Position numbers and translations under genes: made by a program
In this document: positions 23,197 to 34,004 of the stretch, one piece after another
Layout: every line of letters begins with the position of its first letter
How positions within the stretch are numbered: position 1 is the stretch's first letter
Notes under the pieces: generated by a model
What the model was told of the DNA's origin: nothing
The model's input: only the letters and a program-made list of their open reading frames with translations
The model's database searches: none
Source of the DNA: Stereum hirsutum FP-91666 SS1
Lineage: Eukaryota > Basidiomycota > Agaricomycetes > Russulales > Stereaceae
DNA: 64,000 nucleotides
NCBI RefSeq assembly: GCF_000264905.1
Contig: NW_006763132.1
Coordinates: 3,516,696-3,580,695, forward strand
Reading direction: 5' to 3'

Positions 23197-24654
23197 ATGC
23201 CTCATTCAATATCCCTCCCGAAGTCCTACTTCGTTGCCCTGTTCTGCGAGGCTATCTTCCAAGGCGAGCGCGTGTGTCTTGCTAATTATATTTGTCAAAA
23301 TACTTACAATGTAATCATACTCAGGAATGTACACAATCTTGTTTGGTGCCGCACTCTATCTGCTCCTGTATTTACCCGCAATGTACGCTTGAAGCGATAC
23401 GTGCTCACTCTTTCGTCTAGCCGCAGACGCGCCACTCGTGGGACGGCAACCAATCGGATGATGATCGCAATGACGGTCATCATGTACAGCCTCTCGACCG
23501 CACATATGAGTATATCGCTCAGCCAGAACTTGATAGGATTCTTTGAGCAGGATGCCGCACGCGGAGGAATCACCATCCTCAACGACCAGGGGAGTCCTCT
23601 TGTGTATTCACAAATCGCCATCGAAATAACGAATGTGAGTGTATTATCCTATATGGCTTTGGCTGCACCTCATACTTGTGCAGTGTCTTCTTGGCGATTC
23701 CATAGTTATTTGGCGCGCTTGGGTTCTATGGGGTCGCAACTGGAAAATAATATACCTCCCATGTACTCTCATTCTTGCTGGAGCAGGTACGGTCCAAAAT
23801 TTCCATTGATGATGCGATTTTCTGATGCTTACTTCTTGTGGTTTAGGTTCAGGGGGCGTTCTTGTGCATGCTTTCTCGCTTTCTCCTAGCGGACAAGAAG
23901 TCTACAGCAACTTGATCATTCGCTGGTTCGCAATATTCGCTGGCGTAACCTTCACGACAAACCTTTATGTAGTTTGTGCGATAAGCTACCGAATATGGCA
24001 CGTATACCGTTTTGGCAGGTGTTTGCCTCGTATAATCATATCGCTTCTAGGATACATCGTCGGCAAATGGCACATCTCGGGGACACCGTCGTAATTAGTG
24101 GTGGCAAGTACTTTAGTGCACTTTTTTTGCTCATAGAATCTGGTGCTGTGTATTGCGTCGCGTTGGTACGTCGACTTTCTCAGGCGCACAACTATCATCC
24201 TCACAGTGTTTATCAGGTCACTGTCATGATTCTATTTGCACTTTCAGACAATGCAGTTTATATTATGACAGATATACTTGCTCATCTCACGGTGCGCGTT
24301 TTCCTGCTCGTCGTTCGGAAGTACTTATCAAATACCTTCCAGGGCATGTATCCGACAGTTATCATCGTGCTCGTCTGCATGAAATTGACTCAGCACGATG
24401 ATATCACTCGACGGGAGGCCACGCTAGCCACCATGCGATTCGGCGGAGGGCGACCTGACACAGATACCACAGGACCCTCTTCTGACGGTAGTACCCCTGC
24501 TTCCATGAGGCCGATCCGGATATATGTCTCTGATTCTCGTGTGGAAGACGAGAATGAGCCCACTCAAAGTCAGGACAGAGAGGAGAATAGTGGACACGAC
24601 AAAGATTTTCTCAATCGGAGCGGTGTTATCGAGCTTATGCCTATGTCCGCATAA
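23197..24654 (+). CDS. Seven-helix fungal membrane protein (receptor-like, unknown function)
   Basis: Joined exons give a protein of about 340 residues with roughly seven hydrophobic segments: SYFVALFCEAIFQGMYTILF, a loop, MMIAMTVIMYSLSTAHMSIS, GDSIVIWRAWVLWGRNWKII, LAGAGSGGVLVHAFSLS, the stretch WFAIFAGVTFTTNLYVVCAI, FSALFLLIESGAVYC and MILFALSDNAVYIMTDILAH. The signatures IVIWRAWVLW and IESGAVYC are typical of a large, uncharacterised agaricomycete family with GPCR-like topology. The cytosolic tail (about 80 residues) is Ser/Thr/Asp-rich. The ATG at 23197 and the first intron (23264-23324, GC-AG) are supported by family alignment. It lies between the oxoamine synthase and the acetyltransferase. 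A role in sensing or transport of the product is only a guess. Confidence 0.75.
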
Positions 24655-25100
24655 TTAGCATGTAGGAGATGACAGTATTTACCATGTCCTTCACACATTT
24701 TATATGACGCTGCTTGCATGACCACAACGGCTCACGAGCTGAAGCTGTCGGGCTGAGCATATGCTCAGCATGATGGGTGGTACATGTCCACGCAAAACAA
24801 GGAAGTTGAGTTCCGTAGTTATCTGTATCATGAGGTTCTCCGTTTCGCGACATCGTTGATTTCCGGGAACTTCCTTCAAGCACCAAAAGGTGCCAAATGC
24901 ATGCTCTGATTATCGTGGGCGCAAGCTATTTTTGCAACACAATTTCTCTGTTCCCAGAAGGCGGTACACGCACCGGCGCTTCCACAGTAACCTCATTGAT
25001 CATCGATCAGAAAAATGTTACTTTCGAGCCTGGACGAGACGATTCATCTCATATATCTACTAGACTACGTTCCTCTAGGCTGTACTCGCCCACCTTCGTC
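24655..25100. other. Intergenic stretch
   Basis: Nothing recognised. It serves as the upstream region of the acetyltransferase. Confidence 0.5.
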
Positions 25101-26035
25101 ATGTCCACACCCACCCATTCTCTTGGTGCATCTACACGTCTTGCAAAGCCCAGCGAGTACCCCAGCGCTATCAGAGTCCTAACTCGAGCTTTTGCGCGAG
25201 ATCCTTGTATGAACTGGTTCGGTGGCGTCGTAAAAATGGTGCCCAGCTGCGATTCCAAGGATTCACACGCGACCAAGACCATGAAAGCGCTGTACTCTTT
25301 CCAGGAGACGTTACTCCTGGCCACCGTTATTTCCGGTGGGCACGTTGTCGTGGCCGTTGTTCCTAATGACACAAATGATATACTTCGCATTGATGGAGGG
25401 GATGGAACGATTGTGGGGGTTACTCTGTGGCTGAAGCCAGGACAGACATTGGATTTCGGGGTTTGGAAGATTATAAGAGCTCGGGCGTGGAAGGTACTAT
25501 TCGGGTGGGGTGTTGGAGGCTTGAAGGTTTGTCATCTGCCATGGAAGTATTCTGTCGTCTGGCTAAATATATACTGTCAGAGAGTTCTATTCGATTTCTC
25601 GCCAGCTGTCGAACATTCTTTGAACCTCGCATTTGGCTCTCGGGGACTTGACAGGCGCGATTCGTGGCATTTATTGGAGATGGTGGTCGATCCTCCTTTC
25701 GAAGGCAAAGGTCTGTTATTTACCCTCTTTTTATGCAGTCACTTACGGTCCCTGCTATAGGCATCTCGTCACTTATGATGCAAGATGGGTTTCAACGAAC
25801 ATCTCCGAAGCCGATACACCTTGAGGCGACGAAGGCAAGGACCCGGGATATTTACCAGCGGTTTGGGTTTGAGGTCAGGCTGTACCTCCTCTGCATCTAA
25901 ACAAGTACTTAACGACCCAAGTAGGTTGACAATAAACACTATTTTGGAGTTGGATCTGTGGACTCGAATGGGTTGCTCGTAAAGGGTGCTGCAGCTACTG
26001 GGTACCCTGAGTGGTTCATGACCAAGGTGTGTTAA
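25101..26035 (+). CDS. GNAT-family N-acetyltransferase
   Basis: The family transfers an acetyl group from acetyl-CoA to amines or other acceptors. Exons: 25101-25526, 25581-25710, 25761 to about 25872 and a last exon ending in a TAA at 26033-26035. The N-terminus reads RLAKPSEYPSAIRVLTRAFA, typical of the fungal GNAT group with a bulky insertion. The acetyl-CoA site is LLEMVVDPPFEGKGISSLMM (motif A, with the Q/RxxGxG position as FEGKGI). Further on are HLEATKARTRDIYQRFGFEV and the final VDSNGLLVKGAAATGYPEWF, which close the fold. The last splice site before VDSNG is approximate. In this neighbourhood it could acetylate the amine of an amino-lipid, but drug or metabolite acetylation is as likely. 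Confidence 0.8.
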
Positions 26036-27216
26036 TCTGTGTCTCTCATCTACTCTTTCTCATCATGTTTCTATGCAGTGGAAGTCGTAAATTTATCCTC
26101 GTACTGACTATGACGATCTAAGGCGTGTCACCTTTCTCAGCGAGAACATTCTTTTCGTTCGTTCATTTATGTATGCATTGCATTACATACACTTTTGTCA
26201 TCTACTTCTTACACTATATATTCATTGCAGCTATTTCATGTATGGGTTTCTGATTCTACCATTTGGCGTGAACGAGTATAAGCTGACTCCAAGAGAACCG
26301 ATCAAGCAGCTTACTAGTTCAACACACTAAAATGAAATCACTATTTCATCCATTCTGCTCTCGCCACTTCACGCTCTTCGATTCCCGATGCATTTCAGCA
26401 ACATTATAAAATGAAAGAAATAGACGGTAAGCAGTTCGATATGCAGAGGGGACGATTCTCTCAGCACAGGTGGTAGGTCTTACACAACAGCCTCTATTTA
26501 GTAATGTGATTAGGACATTTCGTTTTTATATATAAATGCGTTGTCCAGGGGAAGTTCCGAACTGCGTTGTACAGCTCGAAAATGTGGAATTGGCACCCAT
26601 TAGAGGCCTATGGCCCCCAAAGTGAGACCACGGAGGAAGAGATCTGACTGCACTTCAAGATGGGTGGGTGGATGTAGATCCTATAAAGGTCGTGGGTATC
26701 TTCTTTGGCCCGTCATCGATCGTCAAACCCGATGAGACCACCACTGCTTCCTGATACATTGAATCCTGTGCGAGATTCTGGTCTAGAGCCCTCATGGACA
26801 TCATTACGGTCTATGTACCTGATTGAAAGTTCCGATTATAAAATGTATGCTCTTGGAAAGTTTCTTGACATCACATCCAGGAGGAGATCGTGAGGTCCTC
26901 AACGCGGGTTTCTCGGTGAATCTTCGATGAAGCACCGCGCTTCTGTGGCACGATCAGGAAAATGATCACTGAGAGCGCCTATTCTGAAGCATCTCTGTGG
27001 ACCGACCAAACTGTAATATTGATGGACTTCAATACGTCGTGTAGTGTGGTCCGCGGTACCACCATTCCTAATTTGAGCTGTGCGTCCCGGCCAAAAACAG
27101 AATTCGAGAAAGTGCAATTCGCTCCACACGCGTCTCGCTAAATATGACCATGGTATCATGACAGGAGCGTACGCAACGATGAGATCGATGAGATCAATGA
27201 GTCTAGACTACGTCCG
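26036..27216. other. Intergenic region upstream of the P450
   Basis: Only short frames; no domain seen. A TATA-like run tatatata lies at about 27217-27224 at its end. Confidence 0.5.
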
Positions 27217-27224
27217 TATATATA
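27217..27224 (+). promoter_or_regulatory. TATA box of the P450 gene
   Basis: The run tatatata lies about 43-50 bases before the preferred start codon. It decides against the upstream ATG at 27237. Confidence 0.5.
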
Positions 27225-27266
27225 CTCTCCTGTGAAATGTCCCACCTCGCAATTTCAAGTTCCGCC

Positions 27267-29823
27267 ATGTCGACCGCCGTCAGTCGAGTAGCATCCGCCA
27301 TGGCAGTCGTCGTCGTCCCGCTAGCCTCAGCCATTACTATGGTTGCGTTAGGCTGTGGGGCCGTTTTTCTCTCGCTCTTAGTACACAGAACTGCTCAAGA
27401 AGTCGCTCATGCTTATCGCACGCCTCTCCGCTCTCTTCGCGGGCCGAAGTCCAATAGTGTACTATTCGGAAGCTTCAAGGATGTCCTCGAGTACGAGGCA
27501 TACCGCACTCAGGAGCGTTGGATACAGCAGTACGGCCCGATATTTAAGTTCCAGTCCTTCCTCAATGTATGTGTCGCTCGCTGTGTGAAAGTTGCTTCAC
27601 CTTTTATTTTTATTCCTTTCGCTTTGCTTTCTTTTAGCGCGACTACCTCATGATTATGGACAAGAAAGCTCTCCACTATGTTCTGTCGAAATTTGAGAAG
27701 ACCCCGATTGTGAACTTTGCAATACGTGGCATTGTCGGTGAAGGTGTGTCGAGTTTGTTGATTTTAGTAAGATCCGTTTTCATCTCTAAACGGGCCGTGT
27801 AGGTATCTTGACAGTCACAGGTGCGAGGAGAACCGTCTGTGTTGGGAAGCTGTCGCAATTGACTGTACTGACCTTTTCACAGGTTCAAAACACAAACAAC
27901 AGGTATGAAGGATACTCCTCCGATTGAACAGACCATGACCGTATTGAACCGGCGCTGCCAATTCAGCGCAAACTCATGGTTCGCCTTTTCATATAGCTAA
28001 CCCAGCACACAGTTGTTGACCTATCTGACATGTACGTAGAGTCCGGCCTTCGGAGCTATGCAAATTCGTTCATTCATAGAGATATTCTTGAACAAATCCA
28101 ACCAAGTCATTTCTCGATGTACCATCCGTATGTTTCCAGCTGATATTTGTTCCTATGTGTAGCTTCGAGATATCTTACTCCACAAAACCACGCAGTCGCA
28201 TCGCACGGATGGAGCAGTCACGGTCGACATGTATGGCTGGCTAAGCCAGGCCACTCTTGATATCATAGGCTTAGCGGGTACGTGCAGAAGATTTACCGAG
28301 CCATTATGTGCATTTGGCCTCACAATTGTACATTCTCTCAACGGATGATCACTCTTCTGCGTAGGATTCCATCATGACTTCAACACGCTAAATTCGTCAG
28401 AAGATGGTCATAACGAGATTACCCAGGCTGTTTGGGATTTATTCGACTTCAAGGAGGACGAGATCTCGTACATCCTTCAACTCTTCCTACCAGTTACTCG
28501 GATCATTGTCTGTGTCTTGCTATTCATTCATCGGCGACATTGTGGCCCTAACTGAAGTTGTTACATCTAGCCCACTGAACGGACACGGAAGCAGAAGAGA
28601 GCACTCAACGTACTCCATCGGCTTGGTCATTCCATGATAGAGCAGAAGAAAATCCAGGTCCTCAAGGAGGCAGGACCTTCCGATACGTCTAGCAATGCGT
28701 CTGGATCTCTTCAGAAGGCGGATGTGCAGGGACGCGACCTTCTGAGTCTTCTGATGAAAGCCAATATGGCGTCCGACATCCCTGAAGACGCGCGAATGTC
28801 CGATGACGAGATTGTTTCACGTGAGTTCTGAAACGTGTTGTATACGAACCACTCGCATACTCACTCGATCGGCGTACCCTTGCAGAGATACCTGCGTTTC
28901 TCATTGCTGGATACGAGACAACAAGGTTAGTCCATTCTTCCGAAATATGTACTCCAGCTGAGAAATACCTACTGTAGCACTGCAATTGCCTGGCTACTGT
29001 TCAATCTAGCATGCGATCAGCGTGCTCAAAAAAAACTCCGTGATGAGCTCCAAGCACTCCACTCTGAGAAGCCTACAATGGACGAGCTGTCTGAGCTGCC
29101 TTACCTTGACATGGTTGTACGCGAATCCCTGCGTTTGCATCCACCGATCAGCAACTCTGAGCGTGTCGCTACGGAGGATGATGTAATCCCACTGGAGACA
29201 GAATTTCTGGATAGATACGGAAAGAGAAGCGACCATGTTCGGTACGTACATCATGATGCTTCTTTCTTTTACATGCTAATTTGACCCTGGTAGAGTTATC
29301 AAAGGCGACATTATCTATATTCCTATCCGCGCGATGAACAGGTCTAAGGAATTGTGGGGTGAAGATGCCCACGAATTCAAGTAAGCTGCGTCCGCACTGA
29401 ACACTATCTACCTGTGCTTTGCACTCATATTCTTGCGGATTCTAGACCAGAGCGTTGGGAGAATATACCAGATAAAGTCTCCGCCATACCGTCCGTGTGG
29501 AATAATACGATGACTTTCCTCGCGGGCTCGCACGCTTGCATGGGCTTCCGCTTTGCAGTCATTGAGTATGTCACCGCCACGCTGGTACCTCCGCATACAC
29601 CACAACGTCCGCACACTGACATTTGGTTGTCAATGGGATATTTAGGATCAAGGCTATGCTCTTCACTCTGCTCAGGACGCTGGAATTGGAACTTGCTATC
29701 ACTCCAGAGGATATCGGGAGGAAAACAAATATCGTCGGTCGCCCGTATGTGATTAGTGATCCAGACGAAGGACCACAGCTGCCTATGCTGGTGCGGGAAG
29801 TGTCCTATAAGGGCAAGGATTGA
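27267..29823 (+). CDS. Cytochrome P450 monooxygenase
   Basis: This is a haem monooxygenase, membrane-anchored at the ER by an N-terminal helix ([19 protein letters not shown]). The ATG at 27267 is preferred over the one at 27237 because a TATA run at 27217 leaves no room for a leader before 27237, and because the context is better. Across about 14 exons the frame gives [30 protein letters not shown] (C-helix, assembled from microexons), the I-helix AGYETTSTAIAWL, the K-helix ExxR in [21 protein letters not shown], and the haem loop [17 protein letters not shown] (FxxGxxxCxG with the Cys ligand). The stop is at 29821-29823. All hallmark residues are present, so it should be active. It lies downstream of the acetyltransferase in the same orientation. 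The substrate is unknown; hydroxylation of the lipid chain fits the context. Confidence 0.9.
27803..27978 (+). other. Three consecutive P450 microexons (18, 20 and 12 nt)
   Basis: Exons at 27803-27820, 27883-27902 and 27967-27978 are each flanked by AG and GT. Joined in phase they encode [12 protein letters not shown] and RKLM, which complete the conserved C-helix between VGEG and SPAFG. Skipping any of them would delete this helix. Confidence 0.75.
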
Positions 29824-30615
29824 ACGATTTATTACCGCTCGCAGATACGAAGGAGGCTTCAATTTGTATGTTTCTGTAATTATACTACTGGTGGCGACCT
29901 GATTTCTCAGATATAACGCTACCATTGCACTGTAGAAGAGTTCTGATCAGTGTACAGCGGTCCAAAAATACAGTTCCTTTTGGTTTGGACCTAGAAGTGG
30001 ACTACTCGCCTCATCGTTCAGTGTGAATTCATGAACAGCGGTCAATCGCATTAGTCGTCGTACAATATGTGATTGACGGATATCAGCAGGATACCAGCTA
30101 TAGGGATCATGAGCTTCGGGTGTCTGTCAGGCTCGAGTAGTTCAACGCAAAATACTGTTATTTGGTAGGTTTCTATACACAAATGAGAGGAGATAACGTG
30201 GTGGCGCGTCCAGGTCGCCTTTTACAGGACACAACCGAGCTCGTTGGCTTCCCGTTTTGCGTATATTTGTATTTTCTGCTCTCATCTCACTTCCAACCTC
30301 AGGCTCTGCTGCTTGATTAGAAGGTTTGGAGTCTGGGTGCCGTGCCGAGCACCAGGTAATTTGGGGCTTGCCAATAATATGTGAACTTGTACTCAGCTCC
30401 CATTCTGCGAAGGCAATACATTACTTACGAGCATCGCTCAATTCGAAGTAGGTGTGCGATTTATGTATTACGATCGTTACAAAGTCATAACAAACATGAG
30501 GTCCCGAGTTGACGAATACGTCGAAGTCCAATGATCAGCAAAAATGAAGAGAAAACGTCCCACTCACAAGGCCTGCAAGGCATCGAGGCCAGCACCCATG
30601 CTCATTCATCGATGT
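29824..30615. other. Intergenic stretch
   Basis: No gene recognised between the P450 and the secreted protein. Confidence 0.5.
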
Positions 30616-31374
30616 TCACTGGCAAGTGGTAGAGCCCACGGTGGCGCTGTACTGGAAGTAGTCAGCCCAGTTCTGGTAGGGGATACCTTCGTTAGTTCCG
30701 GGACAGAAGCCGGTCCTGTGTGAAAATGTCAGATTAAATATGTTTATCTGAAAAGGGGATGAGTTAGAAGAGACGCTAACCAGGCAGCGACACGGTCGAA
30801 ATCGCTTATGACGATGGCAGCAGAGGTCGGGTAAGTGCCGCTGGTGGCGTCAAGAGAACTGGTGGAATGTAAATGCATCAGGTATAAGCTCAACGTGGGA
30901 CATGAGGTAGCTGATCTGGATGTACTAACCCGTAGTATCCGTCGATGAAGTTCTGCTGCGTGATAGTCTGTCCGTCTGTCGAAATGGCGTCGAATACCTA
31001 CCATATACCAGCGCGCAAGATCCGTCAGCTGCTCAGGATCATACAAGAGAAAAACATGGAGCGGCTTTACTCACAGCCGTGGTGGCCCTTGTGGTGCTCA
31101 CGCTCTTAGGGGCGGTGCCACTGTGGCCCTCAGTCTCCCAAAGAGTGGTCAAGAAATCATCTAAATTGGTACTGTTTCTCTCGAAACAGACCCCGGCGAA
31201 CAAGCAGGATTCGACTCCGAGAACGTTCGCGAGACTGTTTTGCACTTGGCCGGCGCAGATACGCCCGAGCTGGGCGCATGAGCCGTTGTCCTCGTCCTGA
31301 CGTCTGATAGAGGCACCACTGACAAAGGTGGCGGATGCGGCAAGGGCGGTGAAGAAAATGTTGGTGAAGATCAT
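30616..31374 (-). CDS. Small secreted cysteine-containing protein, unknown family
   Basis: Starting at 31374, a signal peptide (IFTNIFFTALAASATFVSG) is followed by SIRRQDEDNGSCAQLGRICA, then ESCLFAGVCFERNSTNLDDF. Further exons give AVFDAISTDGQTITQQNFID, GYYGSLDATSGTYPTSAAIV, DFDRVAAWTGFCPGTNEGIP and QNWADYFQYSATVGSTTCQ with a stop at 30616-30618. The mature protein has six cysteines and is about 160 residues. Four exons obey GT-AG. A TATA-like run lies at 31488-31495, about 115 bases upstream. A broken paralogue lies at 51380-52364. Function is not known; size, secretion and cysteines suit an extracellular protein or effector. Confidence 0.75.
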
Positions 31375-33202
31375 GATGAAAGTCGTGAAGATAGAGATTA
31401 ACAGAAGGTGGAGAAGGCGAGTTTGCTATAGGTAGTTGGTTTGTGACTCGGTATGAGACGAGGAAAGAACATCTCTTTTCCTGGGTGTATATATACTCAC
31501 TCAGCGACGTGAGAATACTGGATACACTCGCCTGTGATACAATGTTGAAGGTACTGGGCATAGTCTGCGGCTACGACTACGGACGCGCTACGAGCGGCGT
31601 GTCATCAATGACGGCGAGGGATGACCGATGCACATGCACCATTCGTTAGAGCTCGAGGGACCATGCCGACTCATGACCAGTAGTACTCGGCATCAAGTCT
31701 ATGTCGAGGCCATAGCATGACTTGGGTCGTCTGATGTAGACGTGAGGATATGTTCTTCAATAGAACCCGGCCTACAGATATTATGACGGAGCAAGAATGC
31801 TCTACCTACGTATGGAGCAGGCTCGAGCGTCACAGTGCTCAGGAATGATGTATTTTGAGGGCTCTCTGCCCAGGGTAAACCCGAATGTCTACAGGAAGAC
31901 ACTCAGGAACCAACGCAAGCATTCACCGTGCTCAGCGAGGCGCTCTACATAAAGAACTCCGTCTCGTATTGATACCCTCAAAATGGAGTTTCCATGATCC
32001 GAGTCAGTTCAAGGGCTATACATACAGTATAGTAAGAAACCTTGAGCTGACTAGGAAGCATTGGACATCAGACGCTTTGGGCATAGTGGGAGTGTCCTGA
32101 CCGTTAGCAAAGTGTTTCCGCCCTGCAGGCGTGTACTTCAGCTGAGAAAAAGCAAAAGTTCTGGTGACACCCAGAGCTTTGATATATCGTTCTTCTCAGT
32201 AACCGAGTTTAGAGAGAGTAATTCCTAGGTCATCCAGACTGCCTCACAGTAGCGGTGATTAGAGGGGTCGAGTGCGAAGAAGAGCAGACTGAAGCGCAAC
32301 TGAGGCGAGCGGCTACTAACACGGCGCAAAGTCATCGGCGGGGGTCATCTGGAGTATCGAGCAAGTTCTAGAGTCAGATGGAGCAGACAGTGCTGGTCTA
32401 ATGACCCCTCCAGTTATAGGTGAAAGGGCGAGCAAGGCCGGTTACAGGCTTGGGATGATGGTGATTACAGTTCAAGCGCTAGCGCTTCAGCGAGTGGGTC
32501 CTTGGTTTACGCGGAGCTTGAAACTAGAGGCGCCGGGGTGCGTAAACAAGTCCCACAATGATCTCGAAAATTTTGTCCACTTTCCGTTTCGTTGGTGATC
32601 CTGCTACAGAGTGGGATGCTATTATATGGTTTTTCTACTCGACAGGAACCTGATCCTCATCACGATCACGCCTTCAACAAAAGCGCAATTCAGTTTCAAG
32701 GAGCGAAAGAGAGGTATCAAGGGCGAATTGCACACATACCTCCAAACCTTACAAATATTCGAGCGAAGCACCGAGTTCTACTCTGTTGGGTGAGAAGGGA
32801 AAGGCTTGCGTTTAGATACGCAAGGCCCAGGCTCAAGTGAGGGAAATACGGCAACAGAACCAAGCGTAAGTACCGAAGCCAATGAGTATCAGGCTACGAT
32901 AAGTAGTTGGAGATGTTGGCCTCTGTGCATACCGATTTAAGTGACGCGTAAAATTTGCGGCACCGGGGAGGCAAGCGTAGAATGGCTGAGTTCAATTCGT
33001 TCTGGAGTACATCAAGATCAAGGTGAAAGCAGCCATAGAAGTATGTGTATCCATATAGTATGGACCATAGGCGATTCTAGCCAGTTCTAGCCAGATGCTT
33101 GTCGTAGAAAAGAACAGAGGAGAACAAGGAGGCCTCCGACATATTGTGGCCCATATATGTATCGGGCATGTCGATTACGTAATGAGCGCATTGGACTCCG
33201 AG
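31375..33202. other. Long stretch without recognised gene
   Basis: Upstream region of the secreted protein at the left, then short frames only (for example 32401-32598, 32592-32840) with no domain. Confidence 0.5.
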
Positions 33203-33815
33203 TAGTGTTGCCACGGCTCGGCTCGGCTCAGCTTGGCTCGACTTGTAACGGCTTTTCCCACGCGACGACTCGGCTCGGCTTGGCTGACGGTCTGAGCCGT
33301 GACTCAATTCAGCTCGTTGCCTAAGTGGGTTATGCATTCATACATGCATACTCGCCCTCATAGGACATTTTGTAAGCCATGGAGTATGACTGTATGGGTC
33401 AATACTGTCCTACCGCTGTGTTTTTTGAGGGGATTGTCGAGTCAGATGCCACAAACAAAGAGTCGTTTGTTGCTCACAATAATGTGGCATAAATGTGGCG
33501 TGGTGGGGTCGCGCGTCGGAAAAAGCCGCCACCGATACACAGATATCCATATTTGGAGTGGTCTGTAACTGTTTGCTGTCAAACATGAAGGCGAAAGCCT
33601 CAAACACTCTACAAACTACGGCTTTGGAGGTTCTTCGATACATAGGCCCTACTTGCAAGACAAATATTTGCATATAATGTCGTTCTGCAAGTGCATAACG
33701 GCTTGAGCCGCTAGCCGCACAAAACCGTTGTAAGCCGTTGACGCGGCTCCGCTCGGCTTGCAAACGGCTCGGCTCGAGCGACTAGCGGTTTCTGAGCCGA
33801 GCCGTGGCAACACTA
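33203..33815. mobile_element. hAT-like MITE (non-autonomous)
   Basis: The ends are inverted: tagtgttgccacggctcggc at 33203 and its complement ending in ggcaacacta at 33815. Both ends run into short arrays of ggctc/gagcc pentamers, a pattern known from fungal hAT terminal repeats. There is no transposase frame inside 613 bases, so the element depends on another copy. The 8-base flanks match only partly (actccgag and cattggag). A cattgga direct repeat lies at 33189-33195 and 33816-33822, not exactly at the left end, so the target duplication is uncertain. Confidence 0.75.
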
Positions 33816-34004
33816 CATTGGAGTGGCGTCTGCAGCCGTATCAAGAGTCAGGACAACAACTAGCCACACCACCACTTCGTCTCTTGACACTTCCATCTCC
33901 TCCTTGCACTTACCCTTCCATCTTATCACGACCTACGATTTCGTGAAAGGCAAAAAATCCGACATTTTCTCCACCGCTGAGAGAACCTGACTAGCTATCC
34001 CATC

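Noticed and set aside
27237..27266. ATG at 27237 as P450 start
   Set aside because: It lies only about 13 bases after the TATA run, probably upstream of the transcript start. The ATG at 27267 fits better.
33195..33823. Clean 8-base target duplication for the hAT-like element
   Set aside because: The immediate 8-base flanks match in only half the positions, and the cattgga repeat is offset on the left side.
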